This document shows, in pieces, positions 19,519 to 29,785 of a stretch of 64,000 nt of DNA. The stretch lies in NCBI RefSeq assembly GCF_009755815.1, contig NZ_WRPK01000003.1:496001-560000 (forward strand), written 5' to 3'. The notes under the pieces were generated by a model. It was not told the origin of the DNA. It worked only from the letters and a program-made list of their open reading frames with translations, and made no database searches. This DNA is from Flavisphingomonas formosensis. GTDB lineage: Bacteria > Pseudomonadota > Alphaproteobacteria > Sphingomonadales > Sphingomonadaceae. The first letter of the stretch is position 1, and every line of letters starts with the position of its first letter. The translations under genes were made by a program, and so were the position numbers.

Positions 19519-21567
19519 CTACCAGATGCGAACGCGATCCGCCGGAGCCAGATAAAGCTTCGTGCCGGGCGCCGGCTTATAGGCTCCATACCAGGGATCG
19601 AGATTGCGCACCGTCGCAGTGCGCTGTTCCGAAGGCGAATGCGGATCGGTGAGCAGGCGCTGGCGCAGGTTCGCCTCGCGATAGCTGCGCCGCCAGACCT
19701 GCGCCCATCCCAGATAGAAGCGCTGGTCACCGGTGAAACCGCCCAGCGCAGGCGCCGGCTTGCCTTTCAACGCCATCAGATAAGCATCGTGCGAGACGGT
19801 GAGACCGGCAAGATCGGCGATGTTCTCGCCGAGCGTCAACGCACCCTGGATGTGAAGGCCGGGCAGCGGCTCATAGGCGTCATATTGCTTCACCAGGCGA
19901 TCGGTAAGCGCGGTGAAGCGCTGCACGTCCTGCGGTGTCCACCAGTCGGCGAGACGGCCGGTCTTGTCATATTTGCGACCCTGATCGTCGAAATGGTGGC
20001 TGAGCTCATGCCCGATCACCGCACCGATGCCGCCATAGTTGATCGCGGGATCGGCCTTCGGGTCGAAGAAGGGCGGCTGCAGAATGGCGGCCGGAAAGAC
20101 GATCTCGTTCCACGCCGGATTGGCGTAGGCGTTGATTTCCATCGGCGTCATGAACCATTCGGCGCGATCGGCCGGCTTGCCGAGCTTGTTCAGTTTACGT
20201 TGCCAGTCGAACTCGCTCGCCCGCTCAACATTGCCGTAGAGATCGTGCGCATCGACGCGCAGCGCCGAATAATCGCGCCATTTGGAAGGATAGCCGATCT
20301 TGGGACGGAAGGCGGCGAGCTTGGCACGTGCCTCGGCCTTGGTCCCGGGATCCATCCAGCTGAGGTTCTGGAGGCGCTTGTCCCACGCTGCGATGATGTT
20401 GCGTACGAGCTGGTCTGCCGCGGCTTTCGCCTCCGGCGGGAAATAGCGCGCGACATATTTCTGGCCGACCGCCTCGCCCATCGAGGAGTTCACCAGATCG
20501 ACCGCACGCTTCCAGCGGGCGCGGTTCTCGGGCGTGCCGTTCAGCACCGTGCCGTGAAAGGCGAAATTGGCGTCGACAAATGCCTTCGAAAGATAGGGGG
20601 CGGCTCCGTCCAGTGTCTGGATCCAGAGATAATCCTTGAGCACGGGGAGCGGCGCGGCGGCGATCGCAGAGGCCGCGCCGGCGATCGCGCTCGGCTGCGA
20701 CACGAGAAAATCGTGCGGCCCTTCCAGACCCGCGGCAGTGAAATACGCCTTCCAGTCGAAGCCCGGTGCCTTGCTGTCGAAATCGGCCCGCAGGAAGGGA
20801 TTATAGACCTTATCGCTGTCCCGGCTGTCGACGCGCGTCCACTGCGCCTCGGCAATGCGCGTCTCAAAGTCGAGCACGGCCTTGGCACGCGCCGCGCCGT
20901 CCGGCTCGCCCGCCAGCCCGAACAGCTTTTCCATATAGGCCACATAGGCAGCCCTGGTTTCGACCATGCTGGCATCGGATTTCAGATAATAGTCGCGATC
21001 GGGCAGGCCGAGGCCGCCCTGCGAGACCTGAACGATCATCTTGTCGGGATTTTTGTCGTCGATTCCAACGGTGGCATCGATCGGGCCGACTACACCCGCC
21101 CGCAAAGCCTTGCCGAGCGCCGCGGCATAGTCCGCCTTGGTAGCAATCGCCCGGATCGCCGCCAGTTCCGGCTGGACGGGAGCAATGCCGCGCGCCTCCA
21201 CCCCCTTCTCATCGAGGAAGCTTGCGTAGAGCGCACCGATCTTCGAGGCGGGATCGGACTGCTCGGCCTGCAGAATGTCCCGCGTCCGTTCGAAGGACAG
21301 ATCATCGAGGACCGAGAACATGCCGAAATTGGAGCGATCCGCGGGAATAGGCGTCTTCTTGGCCCAATCGCCATTGGCGTAGAGATAGAAATCGTCGCCC
21401 GGAGCGACCGACCGATCCATGCCCGATTCGTCGAAGCCGTAGCTGCCGATCGCGGGCTTGCCGGAGGCGGATGCCACGCGATGCGCCGTCGCGGCGACCG
21501 TAGCGGAAATGGCAGCGATGGAGAGAAGGCCGCTGGACGCGGCGAGCACTATGAAACGCTTACGCAT
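19519..21567 (-). CDS. M13-family zinc metallopeptidase (neprilysin/PepO-like)
   Basis: Exported endopeptidase of 682 residues. N-terminal signal (MRKRFIVLAASSGLLSIAAI) followed by SGMDRSVAPGDDFYLYANGDW, the usual M13 start. Zinc site GHELSHHFDDQG near residues 516-527 and the second motif GENIADLAG are present, and the chain ends RVRIW with the family's terminal Trp. It acts in the periplasm or as a lipoprotein-like anchored enzyme; no lipobox Cys is seen. It lies 58 bases downstream of the nucleotidyltransferase gene on the same strand. Confidence 0.93.
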   Translation of the reverse strand: MRKRFIVLAASSGLLSIAAISATVAATAHRVASASGKPAIGSYGFDESGMDRSVAPGDDFYLYANGDWAKKTPIPADRSNFGMFSVLDDLSFERTRDILQAEQSDPASKIGALYASFLDEKGVEARGIAPVQPELAAIRAIATKADYAAALGKALRAGVVGPIDATVGIDDKNPDKMIVQVSQGGLGLPDRDYYLKSDASMVETRAAYVAYMEKLFGLAGEPDGAARAKAVLDFETRIAEAQWTRVDSRDSDKVYNPFLRADFDSKAPGFDWKAYFTAAGLEGPHDFLVSQPSAIAGAASAIAAAPLPVLKDYLWIQTLDGAAPYLSKAFVDANFAFHGTVLNGTPENRARWKRAVDLVNSSMGEAVGQKYVARYFPPEAKAAADQLVRNIIAAWDKRLQNLSWMDPGTKAEARAKLAAFRPKIGYPSKWRDYSALRVDAHDLYGNVERASEFDWQRKLNKLGKPADRAEWFMTPMEINAYANPAWNEIVFPAAILQPPFFDPKADPAINYGGIGAVIGHELSHHFDDQGRKYDKTGRLADWWTPQDVQRFTALTDRLVKQYDAYEPLPGLHIQGALTLGENIADLAGLTVSHDAYLMALKGKPAPALGGFTGDQRFYLGWAQVWRRSYREANLRQRLLTDPHSPSEQRTATVRNLDPWYGAYKPAPGTKLYLAPADRVRIW

Positions 21568-21625
21568 GACGAACCCGGTGTCTCAGTTGACTATGACACG
21601 AGGCATAGCGATTCGGGCCGGCGGA

Positions 21626-22225
21626 TCAACCTGCCGATTCATCCGGGCGATGCGTCGGTCTCTCCCCATGGAGCTGCGCGGCCCGATCGACATCCCGGAC
21701 GACGCCCCGCGCGCGCACCGGATACCGATGTACGGAGCCGAGCGCGGCGAGCCCCCTGTCGCCCCGCAACGCGGCGATCCGACGAACATCGGGCCTATCC
21801 AGCAGCACCGGGTGGCCAGGCCGCCCGCGCCATAGCGGCCTTATCATGCCGACGCGCGCATGCGTCTTGCGGCGCAGGAGGCGGCCGGCGATTTCGTGCG
21901 GGACGGACGGCATATCGGCGAGAAAGACGAAAACGGCCCGTTCGATCGGCCACAGCGCGGCAAAAGCTGCGCGCAGACTGGCGGAAAGCCCCTGACGATG
22001 ATCGCGTGCCCGCACCACGGCGACCCTGACGCCTGCCTTGCGGACCGTGGCGGCAATGCGGGGAGCTTGCGCACCGGTTACTACGACCACACGGGCGACG
22101 GGCGCTGCACGGGCCGCAGCAAGGGCATGCAGGACCAGCGGACGGCCGGCGAGCGGAGCCATCAGCTTGTTGGCGGAACCGAACCGGGTCGATCGTCCGG
22201 CAGCGAGCAGGATCGCGACGCGCAC
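21626..22225 (-). CDS. MobA-like NTP transferase (MocA/MobA superfamily)
   Basis: 199 residues, nucleotidyltransferase fold. ILLAAGRSTRFGSANKL is the family's nucleotide-binding start, and VFVFLADMPSV holds the metal-binding Asp; GRPGHPVLLD is also typical. Related enzymes cytidylate or guanylate the molybdenum cofactor, but substrate is not clear, and no molybdenum enzyme gene is near. Start is GTG at 22225, 7 bases after the kup stop, so it is probably translated from the kup transcript. C-terminus is unusually Arg/His-rich. Confidence 0.8.
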   Translation of the reverse strand: MRVAILLAAGRSTRFGSANKLMAPLAGRPLVLHALAAARAAPVARVVVVTGAQAPRIAATVRKAGVRVAVVRARDHRQGLSASLRAAFAALWPIERAVFVFLADMPSVPHEIAGRLLRRKTHARVGMIRPLWRGRPGHPVLLDRPDVRRIAALRGDRGLAALGSVHRYPVRARGVVRDVDRAAQLHGERPTHRPDESAG

Positions 22226-22232
22226 GCCGCGC

Positions 22233-24170
22233 TCAGATCTCGACCTGGCTGCCCAACTCGACGACGCGATTGGTCGGCAGCTTGAAGAATTCCATCGCGC
22301 TTTCCGCGTTACGCAGCATCCAGGCGAAGAGCTTTTCGCGCCACAGCGCCATGCCCGGGCGCGACGATGCGATCAGCGTCTGCCGCGACAGGAAGAAGCT
22401 GGTGTCCATCATCTTGAATTCAGGACCGCAGCTGACGATTCGCGATAGCGCGGCCGGCACGTCCGGATCCTGCATGAAGCCATAGCGGACGTGGAAGCGG
22501 TAGAAGCCCTGTTCGAGATCGACGACGGTGCAGCGCCCGGGCTCGTCGACATAGGGCACGTCCTCGATCTTCACGGTGAGCAGGATCACCCGTTCGTGCA
22601 GGACCTTGTTGTGCTTCAGATTGTGCAGCAGCGCATGGGGCACGCCATCGGCGGACGAGGTCATGAACACCGCGGTGCCCGGAACACGCGTCGCCGAATT
22701 GGCGGCGGATTTTACGAACACCTGCACCGGCATCGCCGATTCACGCATCCGGTTGATCATCAGCGCGCGCCCCTTCGACCAGGTGGTGAGCATGGTGAAG
22801 GCGAGCAGGCCAATGGCGAGCGGGAACCAGCCGCCGTCGGGTACCTTGGTGAGATTGGCGGTGAAATAGGCGAAATCGACCGCGAAGAAGACCAGCAGCA
22901 GGCCGGCCGCGGCGAACCTGTTCCACTTCCACAGGCTGAACAGCACCACGCCGAGCAGGCAGGTATCGATCAGCATCGCACCGGTGACCGCGATGCCATA
23001 GGCCGCGGCAAGGTTGGTCGAGCTGCGGAAAGTGAGCACGAGCAGGATCACCATCACCATCAGCGTCCAGTTGACCGACGGGATGTAGATCTGGCCGGCG
23101 GCCGAGGCGCTGGTGTGGGTGATGCGGAGGCGCGGGATGAAGCCGAGCTGGATCGCCTGCTGGGTGACCGAGAAGGCACCCGAGATCACCGCCTGGCTGG
23201 CGATCACCGTCGCCATCGTCGCCAGGATGACGAGCGGCAGGCGGAGCGAATCGGGCGCCAGCAGGAAGAAGGGATTGTGGATGATCACCGCGGCTTCGGC
23301 CGGCGTCGCGGAAAGGATCATCGCGCCCTGGCCGAGATAGTTCAGCATCAGCGCCGGCAGGACAAAATAGAGCCAGGACAGCCGGATCGGCCGCCGCCCG
23401 AAATGACCCATGTCCGCATAGAGGGCCTCAGCCCCCGTCACCGCCAGCACGACCGAACCCATGGCAAGGAAGCCGAGCACGAAATCGTCGGCGAAGAAGC
23501 GGATGGCGTAAAGCGGGTTGAGCGCCACCAATATATGCGGGCTGGCAGCGATATGAACGATGCCGAGCACCGCCAGAGTCAGGAAATAAACCGCCATGAT
23601 CGGGCCGAACAGCAGGCCGACCTTGGCTGTGCCGCGCGCCTGGATGGTGAACAGGCCGATCAGGATGCCAATGGCGAGGGGCAGGACGAGCGGGGAAAAA
23701 CCGGCCTCGACCACCGCCAGACCTTCCACCGCCGACAGCACCGAGATGGCCGGGGTGATCATGCTGTCGCCGTAAAAGAGCGCGGTGGCGAATACGCCGA
23801 GCAGGACGAGGCCGCGCGTCCAGCGCTTCTTGGCATTTGTAGAGCGCGAGATCAGGGCCAGAAGGGCGAGGCTGCCGCCCTCCCCCTTATTGTCGGCACG
23901 CATGATGATGGTGACATATTTCACAGTCACCACGAGCATCATCGACCAGAAGATGAGGCTGAGCACGCCCATGACGTGGAGATGATCGGGCACCAGCGGG
24001 TGATGGCCGACGAACGTCTCGCGGAAGGCATAGAGCGGGCTGGTGCCGATGTCGCCGAAGACGACGCCGATCGCGCCCAGCGACAGCTTCCACAGCGCCT
24101 GATCGCCGTGACCATGCTCGTATGATGCGTGTACGGCCGAAGCCGGAACGCCGCTCGCCGTTTCGTTCAT
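22233..24170 (-). CDS. kup: Potassium uptake protein Kup
   Basis: H+/K+ symporter of the KUP/HAK/KT family, 645 residues, inner membrane. Typical stretches: [56 protein letters not shown], and [14 protein letters not shown]. About 12 hydrophobic segments up to residue 430, then a cytoplasmic domain with [17 protein letters not shown] and [10 protein letters not shown]. The ATG at 24170 (MNETASGVP) matches the family's short leader; the frame is open further upstream without likeness. Confidence 0.95.
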   Translation of the reverse strand: MNETASGVPASAVHASYEHGHGDQALWKLSLGAIGVVFGDIGTSPLYAFRETFVGHHPLVPDHLHVMGVLSLIFWSMMLVVTVKYVTIIMRADNKGEGGSLALLALISRSTNAKKRWTRGLVLLGVFATALFYGDSMITPAISVLSAVEGLAVVEAGFSPLVLPLAIGILIGLFTIQARGTAKVGLLFGPIMAVYFLTLAVLGIVHIAASPHILVALNPLYAIRFFADDFVLGFLAMGSVVLAVTGAEALYADMGHFGRRPIRLSWLYFVLPALMLNYLGQGAMILSATPAEAAVIIHNPFFLLAPDSLRLPLVILATMATVIASQAVISGAFSVTQQAIQLGFIPRLRITHTSASAAGQIYIPSVNWTLMVMVILLVLTFRSSTNLAAAYGIAVTGAMLIDTCLLGVVLFSLWKWNRFAAAGLLLVFFAVDFAYFTANLTKVPDGGWFPLAIGLLAFTMLTTWSKGRALMINRMRESAMPVQVFVKSAANSATRVPGTAVFMTSSADGVPHALLHNLKHNKVLHERVILLTVKIEDVPYVDEPGRCTVVDLEQGFYRFHVRYGFMQDPDVPAALSRIVSCGPEFKMMDTSFFLSRQTLIASSRPGMALWREKLFAWMLRNAESAMEFFKLPTNRVVELGSQVEI

Positions 24171-24294
24171 CGGCGGCCGGACCTTCGGTCCGGACTGGAA
24201 TGCTGACCCATGCTTCCGCCTGATGCCCCGTGGCGACTGGCGCGCGCCACTAGCACTTCCCATGATGCGTCGCAACAGGGGCGCCCCGATGCCA

Positions 24295-24816
24295 TCACGC
24301 GCCGCGGAACAGCGCGTCGGCTTCACTTCGCGTAGCTACGGAGCGGAGCACGAAACTGGAATTGATCGTCATGACGCCTGGCAATTTACCGAGATGTTCC
24401 CGATGGATGCGCTCATAATCGTCGAGATCGCGGCAGACGATTTTGAGCCGATAATCCTGGCCGCCCGACACGAGGGCACATTCCACAATCCCTTCGACCT
24501 GGGAAACGGCCGCCTCGAACGCCGCCAGATCCTCCTCTATCTGGGTGCTGAGCGTGATATCTACCAGTGCCGTGACGCGAAAACCGAGTCGGCGATGGCC
24601 GAAACGTGCGCCGTATCCCGTGATTCGGCCGGAATCCTCCAGTGCCTGGATGCGCCGCGTGCAGGCGGATTGGGAAAGGCCCGCCCGCTCGGCAATCTGG
24701 CTGACCGGCAGGCGAGCGTCGTCCGCCAAGGCCCGCACTATCGCCTGATCGATGCGATCCAGATGCTCGTGCATGAATTTTTGGGTCAAAGGGCGCGGAG
24801 CTTCGATTTCATGCAT
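24295..24816 (-). CDS. Lrp/AsnC-family transcriptional regulator
   Basis: 173 residues: N-terminal helix-turn-helix ([39 protein letters not shown]) and C-terminal RAM domain binding amino acids ([36 protein letters not shown]). It is divergent from the alanine dehydrogenase gene with 90 bases between, so it is probably its alanine- or leucine-responsive activator (AldR-like). Start is uncertain: ATG at 24816 or the later ATG at 24774; neither has a clear ribosome site. The frame stays open far upstream through ald, which is coincidental. Confidence 0.88.
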   Translation of the reverse strand: MHEIEAPRPLTQKFMHEHLDRIDQAIVRALADDARLPVSQIAERAGLSQSACTRRIQALEDSGRITGYGARFGHRRLGFRVTALVDITLSTQIEEDLAAFEAAVSQVEGIVECALVSGGQDYRLKIVCRDLDDYERIHREHLGKLPGVMTINSSFVLRSVATRSEADALFRGA

Positions 24817-24906
24817 CCATAACGGTCCCGTTGCGCCATCTTTGCAGAGATTCGCGGCCGAGTCGCAGTTTATGCTGCTTTCCAACGGAATGGGAGGATC
24901 AGTCAG

Positions 24907-26016
24907 ATGCGCATCGGCGTTCCCAAGGAAATCAAGAATCACGAATATCGCGTCGGGCTGACTCCGGCGTCCGTGGCGGAGCTGAGTGCGGCCGGCCACG
25001 AGCTGATCGTCGAGACCCGTGCCGGAATGGGCATCGATTTCGAGGACAGCGACTATGTCGAGGCCGGCGCCCGCATCGTCGCGAACCCCGCCGAGGTGTT
25101 CGGCGCCGCCGACATGATCGTGAAGGTGAAGGAACCCCAGCCTTCCGAGATCGCACTGCTCCAACCCCGCCATGTGCTGTTCACCTATCTGCACCTCGCC
25201 GCGGACAAGCCGCAGGCGCTGGGCCTGATGCAGTCGGGCGCGACCTGCATCGCCTATGAAACGGTCACCTCGCGCGGCGGCTCCCTGCCCCTTTTGAAAC
25301 CGATGTCGGAAGTGGCCGGCCGGATGTCGATCCAGGTCGGCGCGCATTATCTGGAAAAGGAACAAGGCGGACGCGGCGTGCTGCTCGGCGGCGTGCCGGG
25401 CGTGGCGCCGGCGCGCGTCGCGATATTGGGCGGCGGCGTCGCCGGCGTGAATGCCGCACAGATGGCGGTCGGCATGCGTGCGGACGTGACCATCTACGAC
25501 ATCAACAACGACCGGCTGGCCGAGCTGGACATGTTCTTCTCCAGCCAGATCAAGACGGCCTATGCCAGCAAGGCCGCGATCGCGGCGGCCGTCGCCAAGG
25601 CGCATCTGGTGATCGGTGCGGTGCTGGTGCCTGGTGCCGCGGCGCCCAAGCTGGTGACGCGCGAGATGCTGAAGACGATGAAGCGCGGATCCGTGCTGGT
25701 CGACATCGCGATAGACCAGGGGGGCTGCTTCGAGACCAGCCACCCCACAACCCATGACGATCCGGTGTTCGTCGAGGAAGGCGTGATCCACTATTGCGTG
25801 GCGAACATGCCCGGCGCGGTGGCCCGCACATCCGCCTTCGCGCTCAACAACGCCACCCTTCCCTTCGCGCTGGCGCTCGCCAACAAGGGAGCGGAGGCGG
25901 CGATGGCGGCCGACCCGCATCTGGCCGCCGGCCTCAACGTCTCCGCAGGCAAGATCCGTCACCAGGCGGTGGCCGAAGCGCTGGATCTCCGGTTCGAGGG
26001 CTGGCACGGCTATTGA
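24907..26016 (+). CDS. ald: Alanine dehydrogenase
   Basis: NAD-dependent oxidative deamination of L-alanine to pyruvate and ammonium. 369 residues, family length about 370. MRIGVPKEIKNHEYRVGLTP is the family start; K and H of the active site are in VKVKEPQP and FTYLHLAADK; the NAD fold has ILGGGVAGVNAA; DIAIDQGGCFETSHPTTH and VANMPGAVARTSAFALNN follow. GGGAGG lies about 9 bases before the ATG. Likely regulated by the divergent Lrp-type protein. Confidence 0.97.
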   Translation: MRIGVPKEIKNHEYRVGLTPASVAELSAAGHELIVETRAGMGIDFEDSDYVEAGARIVANPAEVFGAADMIVKVKEPQPSEIALLQPRHVLFTYLHLAADKPQALGLMQSGATCIAYETVTSRGGSLPLLKPMSEVAGRMSIQVGAHYLEKEQGGRGVLLGGVPGVAPARVAILGGGVAGVNAAQMAVGMRADVTIYDINNDRLAELDMFFSSQIKTAYASKAAIAAAVAKAHLVIGAVLVPGAAAPKLVTREMLKTMKRGSVLVDIAIDQGGCFETSHPTTHDDPVFVEEGVIHYCVANMPGAVARTSAFALNNATLPFALALANKGAEAAMAADPHLAAGLNVSAGKIRHQAVAEALDLRFEGWHGY

Positions 26017-26281
26017 GGATCGAGCGTTCGATGCGGTTCGATCTGGTCGCCTGCTTTCGCCGGACCTTTCCGTATGTCGTCGTCTCGACGGAGGTCGGGG
26101 TCGATTGACGCTCCGATGAAAGAACGGCCGTCGGGGCCCTCCACCCACCGAGCGCTGAATAGACCCCGACTTTCGTCGGATGACGGGTGTGAAGACACGC
26201 CATTTTGCAAAGTCTTTGCCACGCGGGAGCGGATCTCCACGCTTGTCCATATCCGGCCAGCGAAGAGCCGAGCCGGGCAAG
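26017..26281. other. Gene-free gap with an imperfect inverted repeat
   Basis: 265 bases between ald and ccmI with no supported gene. It holds an inverted repeat, arms 26086-26108 and 26156-26178, matching at 19 of 23 positions (core GTCGGGGTC / GACCCCGAC) around a 47-base spacer. It could end both converging transcripts or be a small dispersed repeat. Confidence 0.5.
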
Positions 26282-26923
26282 CTATTGGCGGCCAGCCTGC
26301 CCCATGCGGGCGCGGGCCGCATCGATGACGGCGAGACGCTGCACCAGATCGGCCCGCCATGGGGCATCGTTCGGGGTCCGGGCGAGCAGCGCCCGCCAGA
26401 CCGCCTCCGCCTTGTCGATCTGCCCGGCCTGGGCGTAAGCGAGACCCAGGAAGAAAGGCGGCCCGGGATGATCCGGCGCGATCTGCGCCGCGCGATCGAA
26501 GGCGAACTGTGCCGCCGGGGAGATCATGCCGCCGCCATGGGTGATCAGCGCATTGCCGAGGCCGACCCAGAGATCGGCGCTCCTGGGATATTTCTGGAGG
26601 CCGCTCTTGATCGCCACGACGGCCATCTGATCGCGCCCCATGCGATGCAGGGCATCAGCGAAATCGAGCCACTGCGCCTCGCTGCCGAAGCGCTCCATCA
26701 GCTTGGATCGCTCCGTCGCGAAGGCGGTATCCGATTGCATCACGTCCTGGTTCGGCGCCGCCGGCTGGCCCGGCAAATTCGGGCTGCCCTGCCAGGCATA
26801 GCCGGCGATGGCGACGAGCACCGCGGCGGCCATCAACTGCAAGGCGGGCCCCGACAATCTGGCGACCCGCCACAACAGGACGAAAGTGACGGCCGCGAGT
26901 AGGAAGAGGATGAGCCAGCCCAT
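26282..26923 (-). CDS. ccmI: Cytochrome c maturation protein CcmI (TPR, CycH-like)
   Basis: 213 residues. One N-terminal membrane segment (MGWLILFLLAAVTFVLLWRV), a second at about 30-45, then a periplasmic TPR region (SADLWVGLGNALI, PPFFLGLAYAQAGQIDKAEA). CcmI holds apocytochrome c for the haem lyase. It is shorter than the E. coli CcmH fusion and lacks its long N-terminal part. The ATG at 26923 overlaps the ccmH stop by one base (TGATG). Last gene of the ccm operon. Confidence 0.85.
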   Translation of the reverse strand: MGWLILFLLAAVTFVLLWRVARLSGPALQLMAAAVLVAIAGYAWQGSPNLPGQPAAPNQDVMQSDTAFATERSKLMERFGSEAQWLDFADALHRMGRDQMAVVAIKSGLQKYPRSADLWVGLGNALITHGGGMISPAAQFAFDRAAQIAPDHPGPPFFLGLAYAQAGQIDKAEAVWRALLARTPNDAPWRADLVQRLAVIDAARARMGQAGRQ

Positions 26924-27333
26924 CAACGCCCCCTGCGCCTGAAACGTCCACGCGCCAGCCAGAGGCCGACGAGCAGGAAGAGGATCGGTGCCGCCCAGAG
27001 CGGCCAGGTCAGCGGTTCGACCGGAGGCCGGAAGCTGATCCAGTCGCCATAGCGGGCGACCATCCACGCCCGGATCGCCTCCGGCTTTTCGCCTGCCGCG
27101 ATCCGGCGGCGCACCATGGCGCGCATGTCACCGGCCAGCTCGGCATCGCTGTCCGCGATAGACTGGCCCTGGCAGACGACGCAGCGCAGATTTTCCATCA
27201 GCGCCTTGGCCTGCGCCTCCTTGGCAGGATCGGAGAGCTGGGTGTCGGCCATCGGATCCGCAGGCATCAGCGAATCGGCCTGGGCCGTGGCGGCCCAGCC
27301 GATCAGGCCGATCAGGATCGCCGCCCGCTTCAT
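26923..27333 (-). CDS. ccmH: Cytochrome c maturation protein CcmH (CycL)
   Basis: 136 residues: signal peptide to about residue 19, then LRCVVCQGQSI with the redox pair C51/C54, a helical domain, and one C-terminal membrane helix (LTWPLWAAPILFLLVGLWLA). Reduces or resolves the apocytochrome CXXCH disulfide with CcmG. Overlaps the ccmG stop by 4 bases (ATGA). Confidence 0.95.
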   Translation of the reverse strand: MKRAAILIGLIGWAATAQADSLMPADPMADTQLSDPAKEAQAKALMENLRCVVCQGQSIADSDAELAGDMRAMVRRRIAAGEKPEAIRAWMVARYGDWISFRPPVEPLTWPLWAAPILFLLVGLWLARGRFRRRGR

Positions 27334-27857
27334 TGCGCGGCCCGGATCGCGGCGAGGATGTCCGGCACATTTTCGGGCCGGATGTCGCCGATATGCTGGT
27401 GACGGATGATGCCTTGTCCGTCGATCACGAAGCTTTCGGGTACGCCGGACGAGCCCATCGCCACCTGCACGCTGCTGTTCGCGTCGCTGCCGATGCGGGC
27501 ATAGGGATCGCCGTATCGCTTGAGGAATTCGGCAATGTCCTCCGGCCGATCGCGGATGGCGATGGCGTCGATCTCGACGCCGGCCTTGCGCAGCTCGACC
27601 AGCTGGGGCGCTTCGGCAGCGCAGGGCACGCACCAGCTTGCAAAGATGTTGAGCAGCCGCGGCTTGCCCTTGGCGAAATCGGTGTTGGCGAGGCCGGGCC
27701 GATCGGGCATCCCCGCCGGCAGGGCGAAGGCTGGCAGCGGCTTGCCCACCATGTGCGAGACGATGCTGCTGTCGCCGGGCGCATACAGCTTGCCGGCGAC
27801 CATCGCGGCGAAGATCAGGAACATCGCCAGCGGCGCCCAGAGGATCGCCTTCTTCAT
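27330..27857 (-). CDS. ccmG: Thiol:disulfide interchange protein CcmG/DsbE
   Basis: 175 residues: N-terminal membrane anchor (LWAPLAMFLIFAAMVAG) and periplasmic thioredoxin fold with active site WCVPC at 75-79 and cis-proline region GVPESFVID. Keeps apocytochrome c cysteines reduced for haem attachment. Overlaps the ccmF stop by 4 bases and ccmH start by 4. Confidence 0.95.
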   Translation of the reverse strand: MKKAILWAPLAMFLIFAAMVAGKLYAPGDSSIVSHMVGKPLPAFALPAGMPDRPGLANTDFAKGKPRLLNIFASWCVPCAAEAPQLVELRKAGVEIDAIAIRDRPEDIAEFLKRYGDPYARIGSDANSSVQVAMGSSGVPESFVIDGQGIIRHQHIGDIRPENVPDILAAIRAAQ

Positions 27858-29785
27858 TCCCACCACTCCTTGCCGCGCTGCGCCGCGCGCCGATCGCGCA
27901 GCAGCCGCCCCAGCAGCGACAGCGCGCCACCGATCGCGACCAGCGCGCCGCCGGCCCAGATCAAGGTGACGAAGGGTTTCCACCACAGGCGCAGCTGCCA
28001 GCGGCCATCCTCCGCCTGCTTGCCGAGCACGGTGTAGAGCTGTCCATCCCAGAGGGTGCGGATCGCCGCTTCGTTCGTCTCGGTCGGCGGCGCCCAGAAG
28101 GCGCGGGCCTGGGGCCGCATCTCCATCGGAGCGCCCGTGCCGCGGGTGGCGGTGAGCGTCGCCTCGAGCGCGGTCCAGTTCGGGCCGGCGACCGGTTCGA
28201 CCCCCTCGAACCGCACGGCGAAGGGGCCGACCCCATGCACCTCGCCCGGCCGCGCGGCGACGAGGGTTTCCTGGGTGAAGGCGCTTTCGCTCGCCATGCC
28301 GGCGAGGCTTACCGCGATGCCGAGATGCGCGATCACCATGCCCCAGGTGAACAACGGCGTGCGGCGCAGATTGCGCTTCCAGAGCGGTGCGACGCTGGCC
28401 ACGGCGACGCCGGCGGCGAGGATCAGGCCGAGGCTCGGCAGGAGATGCGCGCGGGGGAGAACGGCGAGGACGATCACCAGTGCGAGCACGGCGACGATCG
28501 CCGGCACCGCGAGCCGCCGTGCCAGCGCGCGGAGCTCGTCGCGCCGCCAGCGCAGCAGCGGCCCGGCCGCCATCACCACGACGAGGATCAGCGCCAGCGG
28601 GCCCGCCGCGGCGTTGAAATAGGGCGGGCCGACCGACAGCTTGCCGCCGGTCAGCGCCTCGATGCCGAGCGGATAGAGGGTGCCGATCAGGACGATGCCG
28701 AGGATCGCCGAGAGCAGCAGGTTGTTCGCCACCAGCGAGCCTTCGCGGCTGACCATGTCGAAGCGCGAGCCTTCCCGAACGGTGCCGACGCGCAGGGCGA
28801 ACAGCGCCAGCGCCCCGCCGATATAGATGGCGAGCAGGGCAAGGATGAAGGCGCCGCGGCGCGGATCGACCGCGAAGCTGTGCACGCTCGTCAATATGCC
28901 CGAGCGGACAAGGAAGGTGCCGATCATCGACATGGAGAAGGCCACGACTGCAAGCATCACCGTCCAGGCGCGCAGGCCGTCGCGCGTGGCCAGCACGGTG
29001 ACCGAATGGAGCAGCGCCGTCGCCGCCAGCCAGGGCATCAGCGAGGCATTCTCGACCGGATCCCAGAACCACCAGCCGCCCCAGCCGAGCTCATAATAGG
29101 CCCAGTAGCTGCCCGCGGTGATGCCGAGGGTGAGGAAGATCCAGGCGGCGAGCACCCAGGGCCGCATCGCGCGGGCGAAGGCTGCGCCGACATCGCGCGT
29201 GACGAGCGCGCCGACGGCGAAGGAGAAGGCGATCGAAAGTCCGACATAGCCGACGTAGAGCGTCGGCGGGTGGAAGGCGAGGCCCGGATCCTGGAGCAGC
29301 GGGTTGAGACCGTTGCCCTGCGCCGGCGCGGGATCGAGCCGATCGAACGGGTTCGAGGCGAAGAGCAGGAAGGCATAGAAACCGAGGCCGATCGTCGCTT
29401 GTGCGGCGAGCGTGGCGATCAACGTGCGATCCTCCAGCCGTCGCTCGAACAGCGCAACGGCGCCGCCGGCCAACGCCAGGATGGTTACCCACATCAGCAT
29501 CGAGCCTTCGTGGTTCCCCCAGGTGCCGGCGAATTTGTACAGCCAGGGCTTGGCGACATGGCTGTTGGCGGCGACCAGCGACACCGACAGATCGGTGCGC
29601 AGGAAGACCAGGATCAGCGCCGCGAAGGCCGTGGCGGTGAGCAGCGCCTGGACGACCGCGACCGCACGCACGCCGCGCAGCATCGTCATGTCCCGCTGGT
29701 ACAGCGCTATGGCGCCGAAGACGAATTGCAGCGCCGCCAGGGCGGCCGCGAGCCACAGCGCGGCAAGGCCGATTTCCGCGATCAC
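27854..29785 (-). CDS. ccmF: Haem lyase CcmF
   Basis: 643-residue polytopic membrane protein. The WWD haem-handling motif is present as GWGGWWFWDPVENASLMPWL, with flanking TWGNHEGSMLMW. It takes haem from CcmE and joins it to apocytochrome c with CcmH/CcmI. Start is GTG at 29785, overlapping the ccmE stop by 4 bases (GTGA). Length is as in the family (about 640-660). Confidence 0.97.
   Translation of the reverse strand: MIAEIGLAALWLAAALAALQFVFGAIALYQRDMTMLRGVRAVAVVQALLTATAFAALILVFLRTDLSVSLVAANSHVAKPWLYKFAGTWGNHEGSMLMWVTILALAGGAVALFERRLEDRTLIATLAAQATIGLGFYAFLLFASNPFDRLDPAPAQGNGLNPLLQDPGLAFHPPTLYVGYVGLSIAFSFAVGALVTRDVGAAFARAMRPWVLAAWIFLTLGITAGSYWAYYELGWGGWWFWDPVENASLMPWLAATALLHSVTVLATRDGLRAWTVMLAVVAFSMSMIGTFLVRSGILTSVHSFAVDPRRGAFILALLAIYIGGALALFALRVGTVREGSRFDMVSREGSLVANNLLLSAILGIVLIGTLYPLGIEALTGGKLSVGPPYFNAAAGPLALILVVVMAAGPLLRWRRDELRALARRLAVPAIVAVLALVIVLAVLPRAHLLPSLGLILAAGVAVASVAPLWKRNLRRTPLFTWGMVIAHLGIAVSLAGMASESAFTQETLVAARPGEVHGVGPFAVRFEGVEPVAGPNWTALEATLTATRGTGAPMEMRPQARAFWAPPTETNEAAIRTLWDGQLYTVLGKQAEDGRWQLRLWWKPFVTLIWAGGALVAIGGALSLLGRLLRDRRAAQRGKEWWE

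Noticed and set aside
26031-26108. 25-codon plus-strand frame after ald
   Set aside because: Too short, no ribosome site, and it overlaps the inverted repeat.
24295-26367. Minus-strand frame of 690 codons spanning ald into the Lrp gene
   Set aside because: Only the last 173 codons (Lrp regulator) are protein-like; the rest is antisense to ald.
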